The notes under the pieces are model-generated. The model was not told the DNA's origin. It did not search any database and saw only the letters and a list, made by a program, of their open reading frames with translations. From positions 930,001 through 994,000 of the forward strand of contig CBDFFR010000012.1 in the NCBI GenBank assembly GCA_965246845.1: DNA of 64,000 nucleotides. Direction: 5' to 3'. Below are positions 1-7,607 of this stretch, in pieces. Every line of letters starts with the position of its first letter. Positions within the stretch are counted from its first letter, which is position 1. The stretch is from JBBRMW01 sp965246845 (GTDB lineage: Bacteria; Chloroflexota; Anaerolineae; Aggregatilineales; UBA2796). Position numbers and translations under genes: made by a program.

Positions 1-160
1 AGCGCACCGCGCCGTACACTGCATCATGGTCGGTTAGCGCAAGTGCCGTATAGTTCAGGTCGGCGGCACGGCTGGCGAGCGCTTCCGGTGAGGATGCACC
101 ATCCAACAGGGAAAAGTAGCTGTGCGTGTGGAGTTCGACGTAAACTGCTGGATGCTGCAA
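1..160 (-). CDS. PHP-domain DNA polymerase III alpha subunit, DnaE/DnaE2 type (5' part only)
   Basis: Partial gene running off the left edge. The 53 visible codons start at a TTG at 160-158 and give the N-terminal PHP domain of a C-family replicative or translesion polymerase: VELHTHSYFSLLDGAS, then LALTDHDAVYGAVR. The HxH and TDHD motifs are the metal-binding and phosphoesterase signature of DnaE PHP domains. A GGGG stretch lies about 6 nt upstream, and the upstream gene ends only 1 nt before the start, so translation is probably coupled. Company with a DUF6504 gene and a Y-family polymerase remnant points to the error-prone DnaE2/ImuC type rather than the main replicase. The polymerase domain itself is not visible, so the subtype is inferred. 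Confidence 0.8.
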   Translation of the reverse strand, partial: MQHPAVYVELHTHSYFSLLDGASSPEALASRAADLNYTALALTDHDAVYGAVR

Positions 161-161
161 A

Positions 162-641
162 TTAGCCCCAGAGCTTAGGCTCCTCGAAAGTCGAGGATGT
201 GTATACTAGACCATCTTTGAAATATAGAAGTTGTGGAGCTTTGTCGAATAGTTCTCGCCAATAGCCCGCAAAACCATCTTTTGCATAGTGAGCGACCCAA
301 AATAAGAAATAGCACCATTCCATATATTGATCATCGATAAACGACCGCCGCATCTGAAACTTCCAGCGAAATACTGGCTGCCATGGAACGCCGCTGAAAT
401 GCACTTTCTCCAGTCGGGCTTCTGTAAACCCTGCAAAATCACTCAGTGGTATTCCAGGTTTTGGAAGAAAACGACTGCTCCATTCCATTTCTTCTGCCAA
501 CTCATATGGAACAATGAAGTCAATATCTTCCCCATTAAGTGCCGCCGACAACTTGTCGAGGATGCTATTTGGCATCGTTTCCTTGAATTCACACGACAAA
601 ACACATTCAAAACGCGCGCTCATACCATTCTCCTCAGTCAT
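162..641 (-). CDS. Conserved hypothetical protein (159 aa) inside the mutagenesis cassette
   Basis: An acidic protein of 159 residues without signal peptide or obvious membrane segment. It is rich in Trp/Phe/Tyr in the C-terminal half (MEWCYFLFWVAHYAKDGFAGYWREL) and ends in a FKDGLVY segment. I do not recognise a named family, though the FxGYWR...LLYFKDG tail resembles small uncharacterised actinobacterial and chloroflexal proteins. Its start overlaps the DUF6504 stop by 8 nt and its stop lies 1 nt before the dnaE-type start, so it is co-translated. Base composition is visibly more AT-rich than the DUF6504 gene next to it, which suggests a later insertion into the cassette. Confidence 0.6.
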   Translation of the reverse strand: MTEENGMSARFECVLSCEFKETMPNSILDKLSAALNGEDIDFIVPYELAEEMEWSSRFLPKPGIPLSDFAGFTEARLEKVHFSGVPWQPVFRWKFQMRRSFIDDQYMEWCYFLFWVAHYAKDGFAGYWRELFDKAPQLLYFKDGLVYTSSTFEEPKLWG

Positions 642-885
642 ATGCCCCTTGCATAAACCACGTCCCGTTTGTCAAATCGCGGTATACCGCAATCAGTGTT
701 CCGGCAACGGTCACGCTGAAATACTCCCGCCAGACCCGCTCCTGCCACCAGTCCTCGTCGATCCGCCAGCGCTCGGCGACATGCGCGACCGGGTACAGTC
801 TGCCATCGAGCGTAAAGCACACGGGTTGTCCGCGCGCGTCCGTCTCGACCTCGATCTGCACGCCTTCACCATAAAAGCGGCTCAT
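634..885 (-). CDS. DUF6504 family protein
   Basis: 83-residue protein with the pattern of DUF6504: a basic/aromatic core (W at the WWQERVWREYFSV segment) followed by AVYRDLTNGTWFMQGAYD at the C-terminus. Members commonly sit between a Y-family (ImuB-like) polymerase gene and a DnaE2-type gene and are thought to accompany translesion synthesis; no biochemical role is established. Here the ATG at 885 overlaps the stop of the upstream remnant (ATGA at 882-885), and the gene overlaps the next one by 8 nt. This arrangement is the main evidence for the identity of the broken gene upstream. Confidence 0.75.
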   Translation of the reverse strand: MSRFYGEGVQIEVETDARGQPVCFTLDGRLYPVAHVAERWRIDEDWWQERVWREYFSVTVAGTLIAVYRDLTNGTWFMQGAYD

Positions 886-986
886 GAGACAAGGAACGGC
901 TGAAACTGATAGCGCCGCTCGACCACACGCGCATGACGGTCGATCTCGACGGGCCGGGTAAATGCCTCGCGTCCATAGCGAGCGGC
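882..986 (-). pseudogene. C-terminal remnant of a Y-family (ImuB/DinB-like) DNA polymerase, cut by an IS630-type element
   Basis: Reading away from the insertion, the frame gives AARYGREAFTRPVEIDRH then ARVVERRYQFQPFLVS and a stop that overlaps the DUF6504 start (ATGA). An arginine-rich tail of the form RYGR.A..RP.....R...RR is typical for the end of ImuB-like Y-family polymerases, and the gene order matches that assignment. The frame is interrupted at the TA target (987-988) of the insertion element. Across the element, at 2180 and beyond, the same frame hits a stop within three codons and shows no polymerase-like sequence, so the rest of the gene is lost rather than only interrupted. Family assignment is from context plus a short tail, hence moderate confidence. 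Confidence 0.55.
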
Positions 987-1057
987 TAGTGGACTACCGC
1001 TGTAAAGTTGAAGGCGCATTGAGGGTCGGGTAATCTTGAGTTCAAGGAGACCAGACG

Positions 1058-1525
1058 ATGCCGAAGAAAATCGAGATGACCCTCAGCGCGGCTGAACAGG
1101 AACAGCTGACTGCGCTGTTGAGTAAGGGGAAGGTGGGCGCGCGGGTGCTGAAGCGCGCGCATATTGTACGGTTGGCGGCCTCCGGCAAGAGCGATGCGGC
1201 TATTCAGGAAGCGCTTGGGGTAGGGGAGGCGACCATCTGGCGGACGCGCGCCCGCTATCAGGCGGGAGGACTGAAGCGCGCGCTGTACGAGAAAGCGCGA
1301 CCGGGCAACCCACGCCTGCTGGATGAAGCAGGGGAAGCGGCGCTGATTGCGGTGAGTTGCTCGGACACGCCGCACGGGGAGCAGCGCTGGACCTTGCGCA
1401 TGGTGGCGGACAAATTGGTGGAACTGGGGGTGGTCGAGTCCATCAGCGAGGATACGGTTGGACGGGTGCTAAAAAAAACGCGCTCAAACCGTGGCGGGTG
1501 GACCACTGGTGCATCCCGGAGGTGA
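1058..1525 (+). CDS. IS630-type transposase, N-terminal frame (ORF A)
   Basis: 155 residues in the zero frame, ATG preceded by an AAGGAGA Shine-Dalgarno at about 8 nt. It holds the helix-turn-helix DNA-binding half: residues about 20-75 (RVLKRAHIVRLAASGKSDAA then ALGVGEATIWRTRARY) form a homeodomain-like HTH. The catalytic half lies in the -1 frame. At 1471-1478 there is a run of eight A; slippage on A AAA AAA at 1471-1477 moves ribosomes into ORF B and gives a fused protein of about 370 residues, the normal size for this family. Without the shift the product ends 16 codons later as a DNA-binding fragment that could act as an inhibitor. Confidence 0.88.
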   Translation: MPKKIEMTLSAAEQEQLTALLSKGKVGARVLKRAHIVRLAASGKSDAAIQEALGVGEATIWRTRARYQAGGLKRALYEKARPGNPRLLDEAGEAALIAVSCSDTPHGEQRWTLRMVADKLVELGVVESISEDTVGRVLKKTRSNRGGWTTGASRR

Positions 1526-2172
1526 ACGCCGCGTTTGTCTGTCAGATGGAAGCGCTGCTGGACGTGTACGCGCAACCGCTCGACGAACAGCACCCGGTGG
1601 TGTGTGTCGATGAGCGTCCCTGTCAACTGCTGGGCGATACCCGCCAGCCGCAACTGATGCGACCCGGCACCCCCAAGCGGGTAGACCATGAGTACGCGCG
1701 GCACGGCATGGCAAACCTGTTTCTGGCGGTGCAACCGCGCGGCGGTTGGCGGCGGCTCAAGGTCACCGCGCGCCGTACCAAGTCCGACTTCGCGCATTTT
1801 CTCAAGAACCTCGCCGACGACCACTTCCCCTCGGCGCAGCGTATTCAACTGGTCGTGGACAACCTCAACATTCACACCCCAGCCGTCCTGTACGACACCT
1901 TCCCCGCTGCTGAAGCCCGACGGCTCGCCCGTCGCTTCACTTTTCACTATACTCCCAAGCACGCTTCCTGGCTCAACATGGCCGAGATTGAACTCTCCGT
2001 TTTTGCTCGCTCTTTGCGTCGTCGCGTCGCCTCCACCGATGACTTGGCGTGGGCTGCTGCACACTTCCAATGCGTTCGTAACCGCGATAAGCAGACTATC
2101 CAATGGCATTTCACCGTCGATGACGCCCGTCGCGCCTTGGCGCGTCTCTACCCTTCGCCTTCACAGCGGTAG
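1471..2172 (+). CDS. IS630-type transposase, catalytic frame (ORF B, reached by -1 frameshift)
   Basis: The open frame begins before 1471, but the family match starts at the A8 slip site (KKNALKPW). It carries the DDE integrase-fold core: first Asp in PVVCVDERP, second in QLVVDNLNIHT, and Glu in KHASWLNMAEIE. There is no good ribosome-binding site for separate initiation, so it is expected only as the C-terminal part of the frameshift fusion. The stop at 2170-2172 lies in the right inverted repeat. Confidence 0.88.
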   Translation, partial: KKNALKPWRVDHWCIPEVNAAFVCQMEALLDVYAQPLDEQHPVVCVDERPCQLLGDTRQPQLMRPGTPKRVDHEYARHGMANLFLAVQPRGGWRRLKVTARRTKSDFAHFLKNLADDHFPSAQRIQLVVDNLNIHTPAVLYDTFPAAEARRLARRFTFHYTPKHASWLNMAEIELSVFARSLRRRVASTDDLAWAAAHFQCVRNRDKQTIQWHFTVDDARRALARLYPSPSQR

Positions 2173-2180
2173 TCCACTAG

Positions 2181-2596
2181 GAACACCTACAACTCACACC
2201 ATATTGTAGGAACAGCATCTACACTACCTTTTTCGTGATACGGATTTAATGTGCAAAATGGTGGCAAAGCAGGTCGCTAAACCCTCGAAAAGTGTATCAC
2301 GAAAAATGTAGATGCGAACTGCTTTTGTTGTTGGAGATGATACATTGCCTGATTTCAGGGTGATGCGTTGTTCGAGTGCTGAATGGTCGAAGGTGTGCAT
2401 CTTGGGACGTGTGGACCTTCGCGTGACGCACCCACCTTGTTGAGTAACTTCGATGCAGGCATTCGTGAGACAGGGCAAAGCAGCAGGAGCAAATATCTGG
2501 AAGCTGTGCGGAAGCGATCATGATGAATACTTCCTTTCGAGTGGATGCTCTCGTTGAAACACTCTCATGCGAGACAACCAGGTTCAAAGCAGGCCA
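2181..2596. other. Non-coding or decayed stretch right of the IS630-type element
   Basis: Apart from the inverted-repeat element at 2215-2315, I see no gene with a ribosome-binding site or protein-like composition here. Composition is lower in GC than the neighbouring genes. The open frame on the minus strand at 2297-2587 is Cys/His/Ser-rich with no recognisable pattern and is best ignored. Confidence 0.5.
2215..2315. repeat. About 100-bp element with imperfect terminal inverted repeats (MITE-like or strong hairpin)
   Basis: The left arm GCATCTACACTACC plus TTTTTCGTGATAC (2215-2241) is matched by GTATCACGAAAAA plus TGTAGATGC (2294-2315) in reverse complement, with a few unpaired bases in the left arm. 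The interior of about 50 bp has no frame. This could be a small non-autonomous transposon or a bidirectional terminator. It lies 36 bp beyond the right end of the IS630-type element, in the stretch that replaced the lost polymerase sequence. Confidence 0.5.
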
Positions 2597-3430
2597 TCAT
2601 CCCAGCTTGCGGCGTGCCTTGCGAATTGATTCCTCAACACGCTCCAGTGCATCGAGCATATTGCCAAGCGGATCGGGGGAATGTGTCTGGCGTGGCGCTC
2701 TTGTTGTATCTTCTGGTTCAACGGCAGGCGCAGGTGGCATGTCTGAGCCGGGAAAAGTATGAACCGAGCGGCGAAGTAGGCGGCGCTGGCGACGTCTGGC
2801 CGCAAGTTCCGACACGGCAGTGATGCTCGCGACTAAACCGGAAAGCAGCAAACCAGGTTTTGCTGCCCGATATATCGGGTCTACCCAGCCCGGCACGCTG
2901 AAGTAGCGTACCAACCCACCGCCCGTCGCCTCAGCCAACTGAACGTACTTGTCGGCGACGTCGGTATCTACGCGGGTGAAAATCCACAGAGGACGGTGCA
3001 GGAGAATAGCTACCAGCGAGTAATCACCAATCTGTGAAAGCAGATCACGGTCATCCTCGTCCATCACAGCGCGGTTCTTCGATTCGAGGATCAGGGTATC
3101 GGTCAGGAAGTCTGGACGGCGGAAGGATGCGCCAAGAGCGGCATAGTAGGCCACACAGCGATTGTTGTCCGCTGGTATATCTATTTGGCTTTTACAGAAG
3201 GTCTGGCGCTGTCCTGCGCTCTCGTTGCGTGGGAGATGCAGGTCTGCCGCCAAGACACGCTCACCATCCTCTCCGATTTGTTGACTTGTGGCAGGTGCAC
3301 CAGTCAGTGGATTGCGGCTCGAATAGCGCCGTCGGGTCGGGTTGGCTGCCGTGATGTTGAGCAGAAGCACCATACATGCCACAAAGCACAGAGTAGCGAT
3401 CAGCAGCAGCGCTCTACGAATGAGTTTCAT
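2597..3430 (-). CDS. Membrane-anchored protein with a PD-(D/E)xK nuclease-like domain
   Basis: 277 residues, no named family recognised. Seen directly: an N-terminal hydrophobic segment (about 6-26), a second one at about 192-209, then a basic, Pro-rich tail ending in an amphipathic helix. Between the two membrane segments lie the marks of a PD-(D/E)xK nuclease fold: an opening helix with GERVL (56-60), RPD at 105-107, LILESKN at 113-119 (E116, K118), and QIGDY at 133-137, which fits the QxxxY motif found C-terminal to the active site in RecB/Cas4-like members. The order and spacing (PD, eight residues, ExK, then QxxxY) are right for the fold. Function is unknown: it could be a restriction-like defence nuclease, a toxin or a processing enzyme. 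It stands alone, with divergent spacing to the next gene. Confidence 0.5.
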   Translation of the reverse strand: MKLIRRALLLIATLCFVACMVLLLNITAANPTRRRYSSRNPLTGAPATSQQIGEDGERVLAADLHLPRNESAGQRQTFCKSQIDIPADNNRCVAYYAALGASFRRPDFLTDTLILESKNRAVMDEDDRDLLSQIGDYSLVAILLHRPLWIFTRVDTDVADKYVQLAEATGGGLVRYFSVPGWVDPIYRAAKPGLLLSGLVASITAVSELAARRRQRRLLRRSVHTFPGSDMPPAPAVEPEDTTRAPRQTHSPDPLGNMLDALERVEESIRKARRKLG

Positions 3431-3565
3431 CTGTCTGTTCTAGGCTCGAAGGTGATAAGCAGCGCATCTAACAACTTTGTATGAATTCTACTTGCCGCCT
3501 TGAAGCCTTTGAACTCGCTACTATACTAAAGTTGTAACGTTTGCCTCCTGTCAGAAAGATAGTAA

Positions 3566-4033
3566 ATGCGCAGGCTATGGAAAGTCGCAGGCGGTGGGCT
3601 GATCGTAGCTATCGCAATTGCTCTGTTGGTTGTGAGTCGGGGTTCGCCTGCTCTTGAGCTACCCACACCGCCAGCAACATTCACCTCACCACAGGTTTAT
3701 TACATCAAAAGCGACGCACCCATCGCGGCCTACAGTTGCGCGGATGTCGATTGCGAGATAGGTGCTGTGCTGCCGGGTGGAAGCCCGGTCACTGTAATTG
3801 GCGGATCACGCGGCGACGCCATGCGTCCGATCCAATATCGCAATCAGGTCGTGCTGTACGTGATTGATAGCTGGTTGTCGGTAAAGCCTGTAATGATCAG
3901 CAACTCCCTCAGACCACGCGGCGGAGCGAGTGCCATTTGTCGCGACGGTTGGGCATCCTACTCTGCGCACCGAAGCGGTACATGCAGCCAGCACGGAGGC
4001 GTAGCGCGCTGGTTTGCGCACTTGGCTCGATAG
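3566..4033 (+). CDS. Exported SH3-like/DUF3761 domain protein
   Basis: 155 residues. An N-terminal signal anchor (residues about 8-24, LIVAIAIALLVV) is followed by a bacterial SH3-like module (about 43-105, with the Cys pair in YSCADVDCEIG) and a C-terminal DUF3761 motif, ICRDGWASYSAHRSGTCSQH then GGVARW. DUF3761 domains occur at the end of small secreted proteins; the Cys/His pattern suggests a metal- or disulfide-stabilised knot, not experimentally defined as far as I know. SH3b domains usually bind cell-wall peptides. The ATG at 3566 has only a weak upstream AG-rich site. Single-gene unit in the accessory zone. Confidence 0.72.
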   Translation: MRRLWKVAGGGLIVAIAIALLVVSRGSPALELPTPPATFTSPQVYYIKSDAPIAAYSCADVDCEIGAVLPGGSPVTVIGGSRGDAMRPIQYRNQVVLYVIDSWLSVKPVMISNSLRPRGGASAICRDGWASYSAHRSGTCSQHGGVARWFAHLAR

Positions 4034-4287
4034 CGATGTCCTGACCGCTTAAACACCTTTGCATTCTGTGTGAGGCTGTACTTCAATACGTGGCACGCAT
4101 GTGATTCTCAAACACACGATGAAATTAATCCGCTAATTCGGTCTTAATTACCACGCTTATGTGAATGAAAGCATGTTCACATACAGGAATCACTCTACAA
4201 CACCCACTTCTTGCCCGCGTATGGAGTCTGACTTTGATGGTTCTCTCCGGCTGCTCAATATGTTCAACTCGGCAGCATGGCCACTAC

Positions 4288-5799
4288 CGGTAGTTTGTTG
4301 ACACGGGTTAGGCAGAAGAATAGAAATTGATGGGATAGCCGCGGCAAAGGCGGTCAAGTAGATACTGCAAAGAACGGGGCGGGGGTAAGGGCGAGAAGGC
4401 TCGCCAGTAGCGGTTGAGCATAACGTAAGGTTCGAGCCAAGCTCTGACTTGGCGCAGTACAAGAGGCCAGGTCAGAGGAGACAACGGGTTGGGCGGAACG
4501 CTTTTTTTGTGGTTGCGACAAAGTTGGTGGACTTGGCGTTGGCAATGCTTCTGGCCGCTGAACGCGTTGGTTGAGAGCCGCTTGCCACCAGCGAGAGCGG
4601 TGAAGGCACAACAAACCAAGGTCCAATGTCGACGAATGGCCGTATCACTGCGCACCTGATACTGCGCCCAGCCCAAAGTGTGCTTGACCTGCTTATAGCT
4701 TTGCTCAACCCAATTGCGCAAACTATACAGCCGAACCACCTCCGGCAGCGTAGCGGCAGATAAGGAACTGGTCAAAGCCCGTTGACTGCCAGGGGCAGGC
4801 AAGTTGGTGATTAAGTACCAGGTCGTGAGGTTGGGCAGGGACAAGGGGTCCGTCGTGACTACGATACTCCGCCCGGGTCGCTCTGGTCCGAATGGACCAG
4901 CCACCACGTCCAACGCCCACCACTGTTCGCCATGCCCATCCCGAAAGGAACGCTTAATGCTTACCCAATCACCCGATTCCTGTGGACTGAGCCAGGTCGC
5001 AGCGAGCGCTGCGTCTTGTAGCGAACCGACCTCTCCGAGGCGATGCCACCAGGCGAACGACGGTTTGAGTGCAAGCACATAGCCAACGCCAAACCGCTCC
5101 ACACTCTGGCGAAACGTTCTATCTTCGCCGTAAAAACTATCGGCCACTACCGCTCGAAAAGGAATACCTGCGGTCATCGCTTGTTGGACTAATTCCTCGG
5201 CGATTTTCAACTTCGTGCGGAAGTCAGGGTGCGCTTTGCCGCCGTCGAACCAAGCCGCTGGTGTGTACGGCTCAACATCCACTGGATAATACAGCTTCTC
5301 GTCTGCCCACAAGCTCGTTACCGACACCACCCCATTGTCTATTTTGCCCATGTTCGCTAAATACTGCCGCCCGACGTGCGCCGTCTTGTGTCCAGCTTTT
5401 CTGTCGCCTGTTTCGTCGATGACGAGCGCTCCCTGCCCATTTGGCTCCAGACCTGGTGTGCTTAATATCAGTTCGACACGCGCTCGATTGACCGCTGCTG
5501 CCTCCCAGGTCGACTCTGATAAATACCATTGCAGGCTCTGCACTCGCGCCTCCTGCGCCCCAACTACTGGCTCACTGTTGGCTAATCCCGTCAGGGTCTT
5601 GTTCCGCTCACTTGCCAACACCAGACCACTCAGATACTGCCGGAAGCCTTCGCGTTGATTCACTTTTGAAAACAGTTCGTCGAACCGCTGGCTATAGATT
5701 TCCAGTAATCCAGGTGCAGGCCTTGCTACGCGTCGCTCGCTCATGCTTCACCTCCACCACTTGGTTTACCCCACCATCCCCCGTGTCAACAAACTACCG
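4288..5799 (-). mobile_element. IS701-type insertion sequence, complete (1.5 kb)
   Basis: Terminal inverted repeats CGGTAGTTTGTTGACACGGG at 4288-4307 and the complement at 5780-5799, perfect over 20 bp. The flanks are CTAC on the left and CTAG on the right, close to the 4-bp YTAR-like target duplication of IS701 elements with one mismatch. One transposase fills the element. No internal stop is seen, so it may be functional. Confidence 0.88.
4308..5744 (-). CDS. IS701-family transposase
   Basis: 478 residues. The DDE core is visible: LVIDETGDRKAGHKTAHVGR with the first Asp and the conserved GxxGR-like region (about residues 105-130), VVADSFYGE with the second Asp (about 199), and a C-terminal NWVEQSYKQVK with the Glu. 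The DEG/DET motif and YL.N.GK stretch are typical for this family. The stop codon overlaps the inner edge of the left repeat. ATG at 5744 is about 35 bp inside the right end. Confidence 0.9.
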   Translation of the reverse strand: MSERRVARPAPGLLEIYSQRFDELFSKVNQREGFRQYLSGLVLASERNKTLTGLANSEPVVGAQEARVQSLQWYLSESTWEAAAVNRARVELILSTPGLEPNGQGALVIDETGDRKAGHKTAHVGRQYLANMGKIDNGVVSVTSLWADEKLYYPVDVEPYTPAAWFDGGKAHPDFRTKLKIAEELVQQAMTAGIPFRAVVADSFYGEDRTFRQSVERFGVGYVLALKPSFAWWHRLGEVGSLQDAALAATWLSPQESGDWVSIKRSFRDGHGEQWWALDVVAGPFGPERPGRSIVVTTDPLSLPNLTTWYLITNLPAPGSQRALTSSLSAATLPEVVRLYSLRNWVEQSYKQVKHTLGWAQYQVRSDTAIRRHWTLVCCAFTALAGGKRLSTNAFSGQKHCQRQVHQLCRNHKKSVPPNPLSPLTWPLVLRQVRAWLEPYVMLNRYWRAFSPLPPPRSLQYLLDRLCRGYPINFYSSA

Positions 5800-7229
5800 C
5801 TAGGGACGCAACAAATTTGCCTGAGATGGTGGATGGCTATCAAGACTCTAGAAAGTGTTATGAATATTGAAGCCGTAGTGGGATTAAAGATGTAGGATAG
5901 CTGATCTTATAAAGTTTGGACAGTCGATGGTAGCCACCTGCGATGAGCAAAACAAATCGTTCTGATCTTCAATAAACCAATTTGTAGAAGTTCATAACAC
6001 TTTAGAGGCTGGCTTTGCTTAATGACATAGCATAACAAAAAAGTCACAATTTTGAGATAAACATGGATTCACTTGTAAAGCAGAAAATGCTAGTTATCAT
6101 TATATTCATTAGCGCTAACGCCCTAATTTAACTCAGGAGAACTAATCCTATGGTGATACATCCTTCAGATGAAAATACGCCACTGGCCTGATTGGGTAGC
6201 AAATAGCCTTACGGCAATTTATTCACCCGATTCTCACTGAGATGTATTACCTCCAAATGCTCTAGGTGAAAAGCGTGGATACTATTAGGTGGTCCATGCG
6301 CTTGACTCGATTGACACAAGTAAGTGTCAAATAAATTCGGAGCAATTCGTACATTCGAAGTCCGAATTAACTTGTACTAATTGCCTCCTCAAGATCATAT
6401 TCACGAGGTAGGCATAGATATATCACTGATTGATAGGAAATTTTCACGCCCGTTCGTGGCGTTGAATAGGTATTACTATCTCGTGGTATGCAGGCTCACC
6501 TGTTGCTTTTATAACAGGGAACGAGGGTGACTTTCGCTCGTAAGCTGAAAAGCCTACGGATCGTTACCCGATTTTTTGTGTGATGAGCTATACAACTGTC
6601 ACGCTGGTCCCTCCAACAGCCGTTTAGGCGAGTCTTGATCAAGTGAAGTGACGATGTGACTCACCAAAAGGTGTGTTGACTGGTACACCCTAGCTACCGA
6701 ATCTTGCCTAAACATGAGTTAATCAAACGTATCAAGTCGCCCTTCGACATGTCACGGAAGCGGTCGCGCATTCCGCGAGGTAAGTCGTGAGACCGCTTGG
6801 GTTGGTTCCTCGGTAGCGCGTTCGGAAAGCTGACCAATGACACGGTAGAAACCATCACCGAAGGCGCAATGCTGGAATGGCTGTAAATCCTGTTTCGCGA
6901 TGACGCGACATGGCACATTTTCACTGAGTCGTTGCGCGTGGCAATGAGCCATTCCAATGTCACAGTCGCGCTGAATGCCTTGCTGCCACACAAGAACATG
7001 CCTTTCAATGTCGAGAAGATGTACTGGCTGATCTACCCTGAGAACAAGGAATTTGAAGCGCTGAATGGCAAAACATTCCAGGCAATCGATGCGCTCTGGC
7101 TGCTGCTCTTTCGTACCAGCAAAGTAAATGTAAAGGAGAGTGACAATAATTAATTGAATGAGATGAGCGCCGGGTACTGCAATACCTCAGCGCTCAGAGA
7201 CATCGCCCGGTATCAATCGTGCAAAGCTC
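5800..7229. other. AT-rich 1.4-kb stretch without a convincing gene
   Basis: Clearly lower GC than the rest of the window, with stops in all frames. Two traces are worth recording. First, AGGAG at about 6136 precedes a 13-codon frame, MVIHPSDENTPLA, which may be a leader peptide or a cut gene start. Second, one frame gives FGKLTNDTVETITEGAMLEW up to a stop at 6884, then continues in the same frame with ILFRDDATWHIFTESLRVAM to 7153, as expected for a gene broken by a nonsense change. No family recognised. The stretch lies between the IS701-type element and the serine recombinase and looks like decayed mobile DNA. Confidence 0.45.
6887..7153 (+). pseudogene. Possible decayed gene fragment of unknown family
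   Basis: Open frame of 88 codons directly after an in-frame stop (6884-6886); translation on both sides of that stop reads like one protein (NDTVETITEGAMLEW, stop, ILFRDDATWHIFTESL, then PHKNMPFNVEKMYWLIYPEN). A TTG at 6932 could in principle restart translation, but no ribosome-binding site is evident. The segment is richer in GC and more protein-like than the surrounding 1 kb. Family unknown. Confidence 0.3.
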
Positions 7230-7607
7230 GTGAAGAACTTTATCACTTTCCAACTTTGCACGCCATCGACCACTTTCATTTACACGGAGTTGATAAGTGC
7301 TTCACAAGTCAGACGCCAGGAAAATAGCGTTTCATTGGACGCGAGCGCCATTATGACGCGCTACGTTTTCTCCGATGGCACAATCAAGACCGAAAACGGT
7401 GTATACCGCCCGGTGCTTAAAGAAAAAGACAAACACACGCAGTCAGTTGTTTTGCTGATTACGTCAAAGTCTCAAAACCAAAATGCTCGTGGTGATGCTG
7501 AACTTGAGACGCATGACCTGAGTACAAAAAACACAGAAGTTGAAACCTCGCATACCATTGTCGAGGGTGACAAAGACATTTCAGCGAATCACACGGAGTC
7601 AAAATGA
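7230..7607 (+). CDS. Small hypothetical protein coupled to the serine recombinase
   Basis: Up to 125 residues from a GTG at 7230; an ATG at 7353 (MTRYVFSDGTIKTENGVYRP) is an equally possible start and leaves about 84 residues. The C-terminal half is hydrophilic and rich in Thr, Glu and Asn (probably disordered). Its stop overlaps the recombinase start as ATGA (7604-7607), so the two are translationally coupled. No family recognised. By position it could be a recombination-directionality or regulatory factor of the integrated element, but nothing in the sequence proves this. Confidence 0.45.
   Translation: MKNFITFQLCTPSTTFIYTELISASQVRRQENSVSLDASAIMTRYVFSDGTIKTENGVYRPVLKEKDKHTQSVVLLITSKSQNQNARGDAELETHDLSTKNTEVETSHTIVEGDKDISANHTESK

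Larger units (their letters stand above)
989..2177 (+). mobile_element. IS630/Tc1-type insertion sequence, complete
   Basis: Element of about 1.19 kb with 15-bp perfect terminal inverted repeats (GTGGACTACCGCTGT at 989-1003 and its complement at 2163-2177), flanked on both sides by TA (987-988, 2178-2179), the target duplication expected of IS630/Tc1 elements. It encodes one transposase in two overlapping frames. Both ends and the catalytic residues are intact, so it may be recently active. It sits in the 3' part of a Y-family polymerase gene. Confidence 0.92.

Noticed and set aside
2297..2587. 96-codon minus-strand frame
   Set aside because: No ribosome-binding site, Cys/His/Ser-rich random composition, overlaps the inverted-repeat element.
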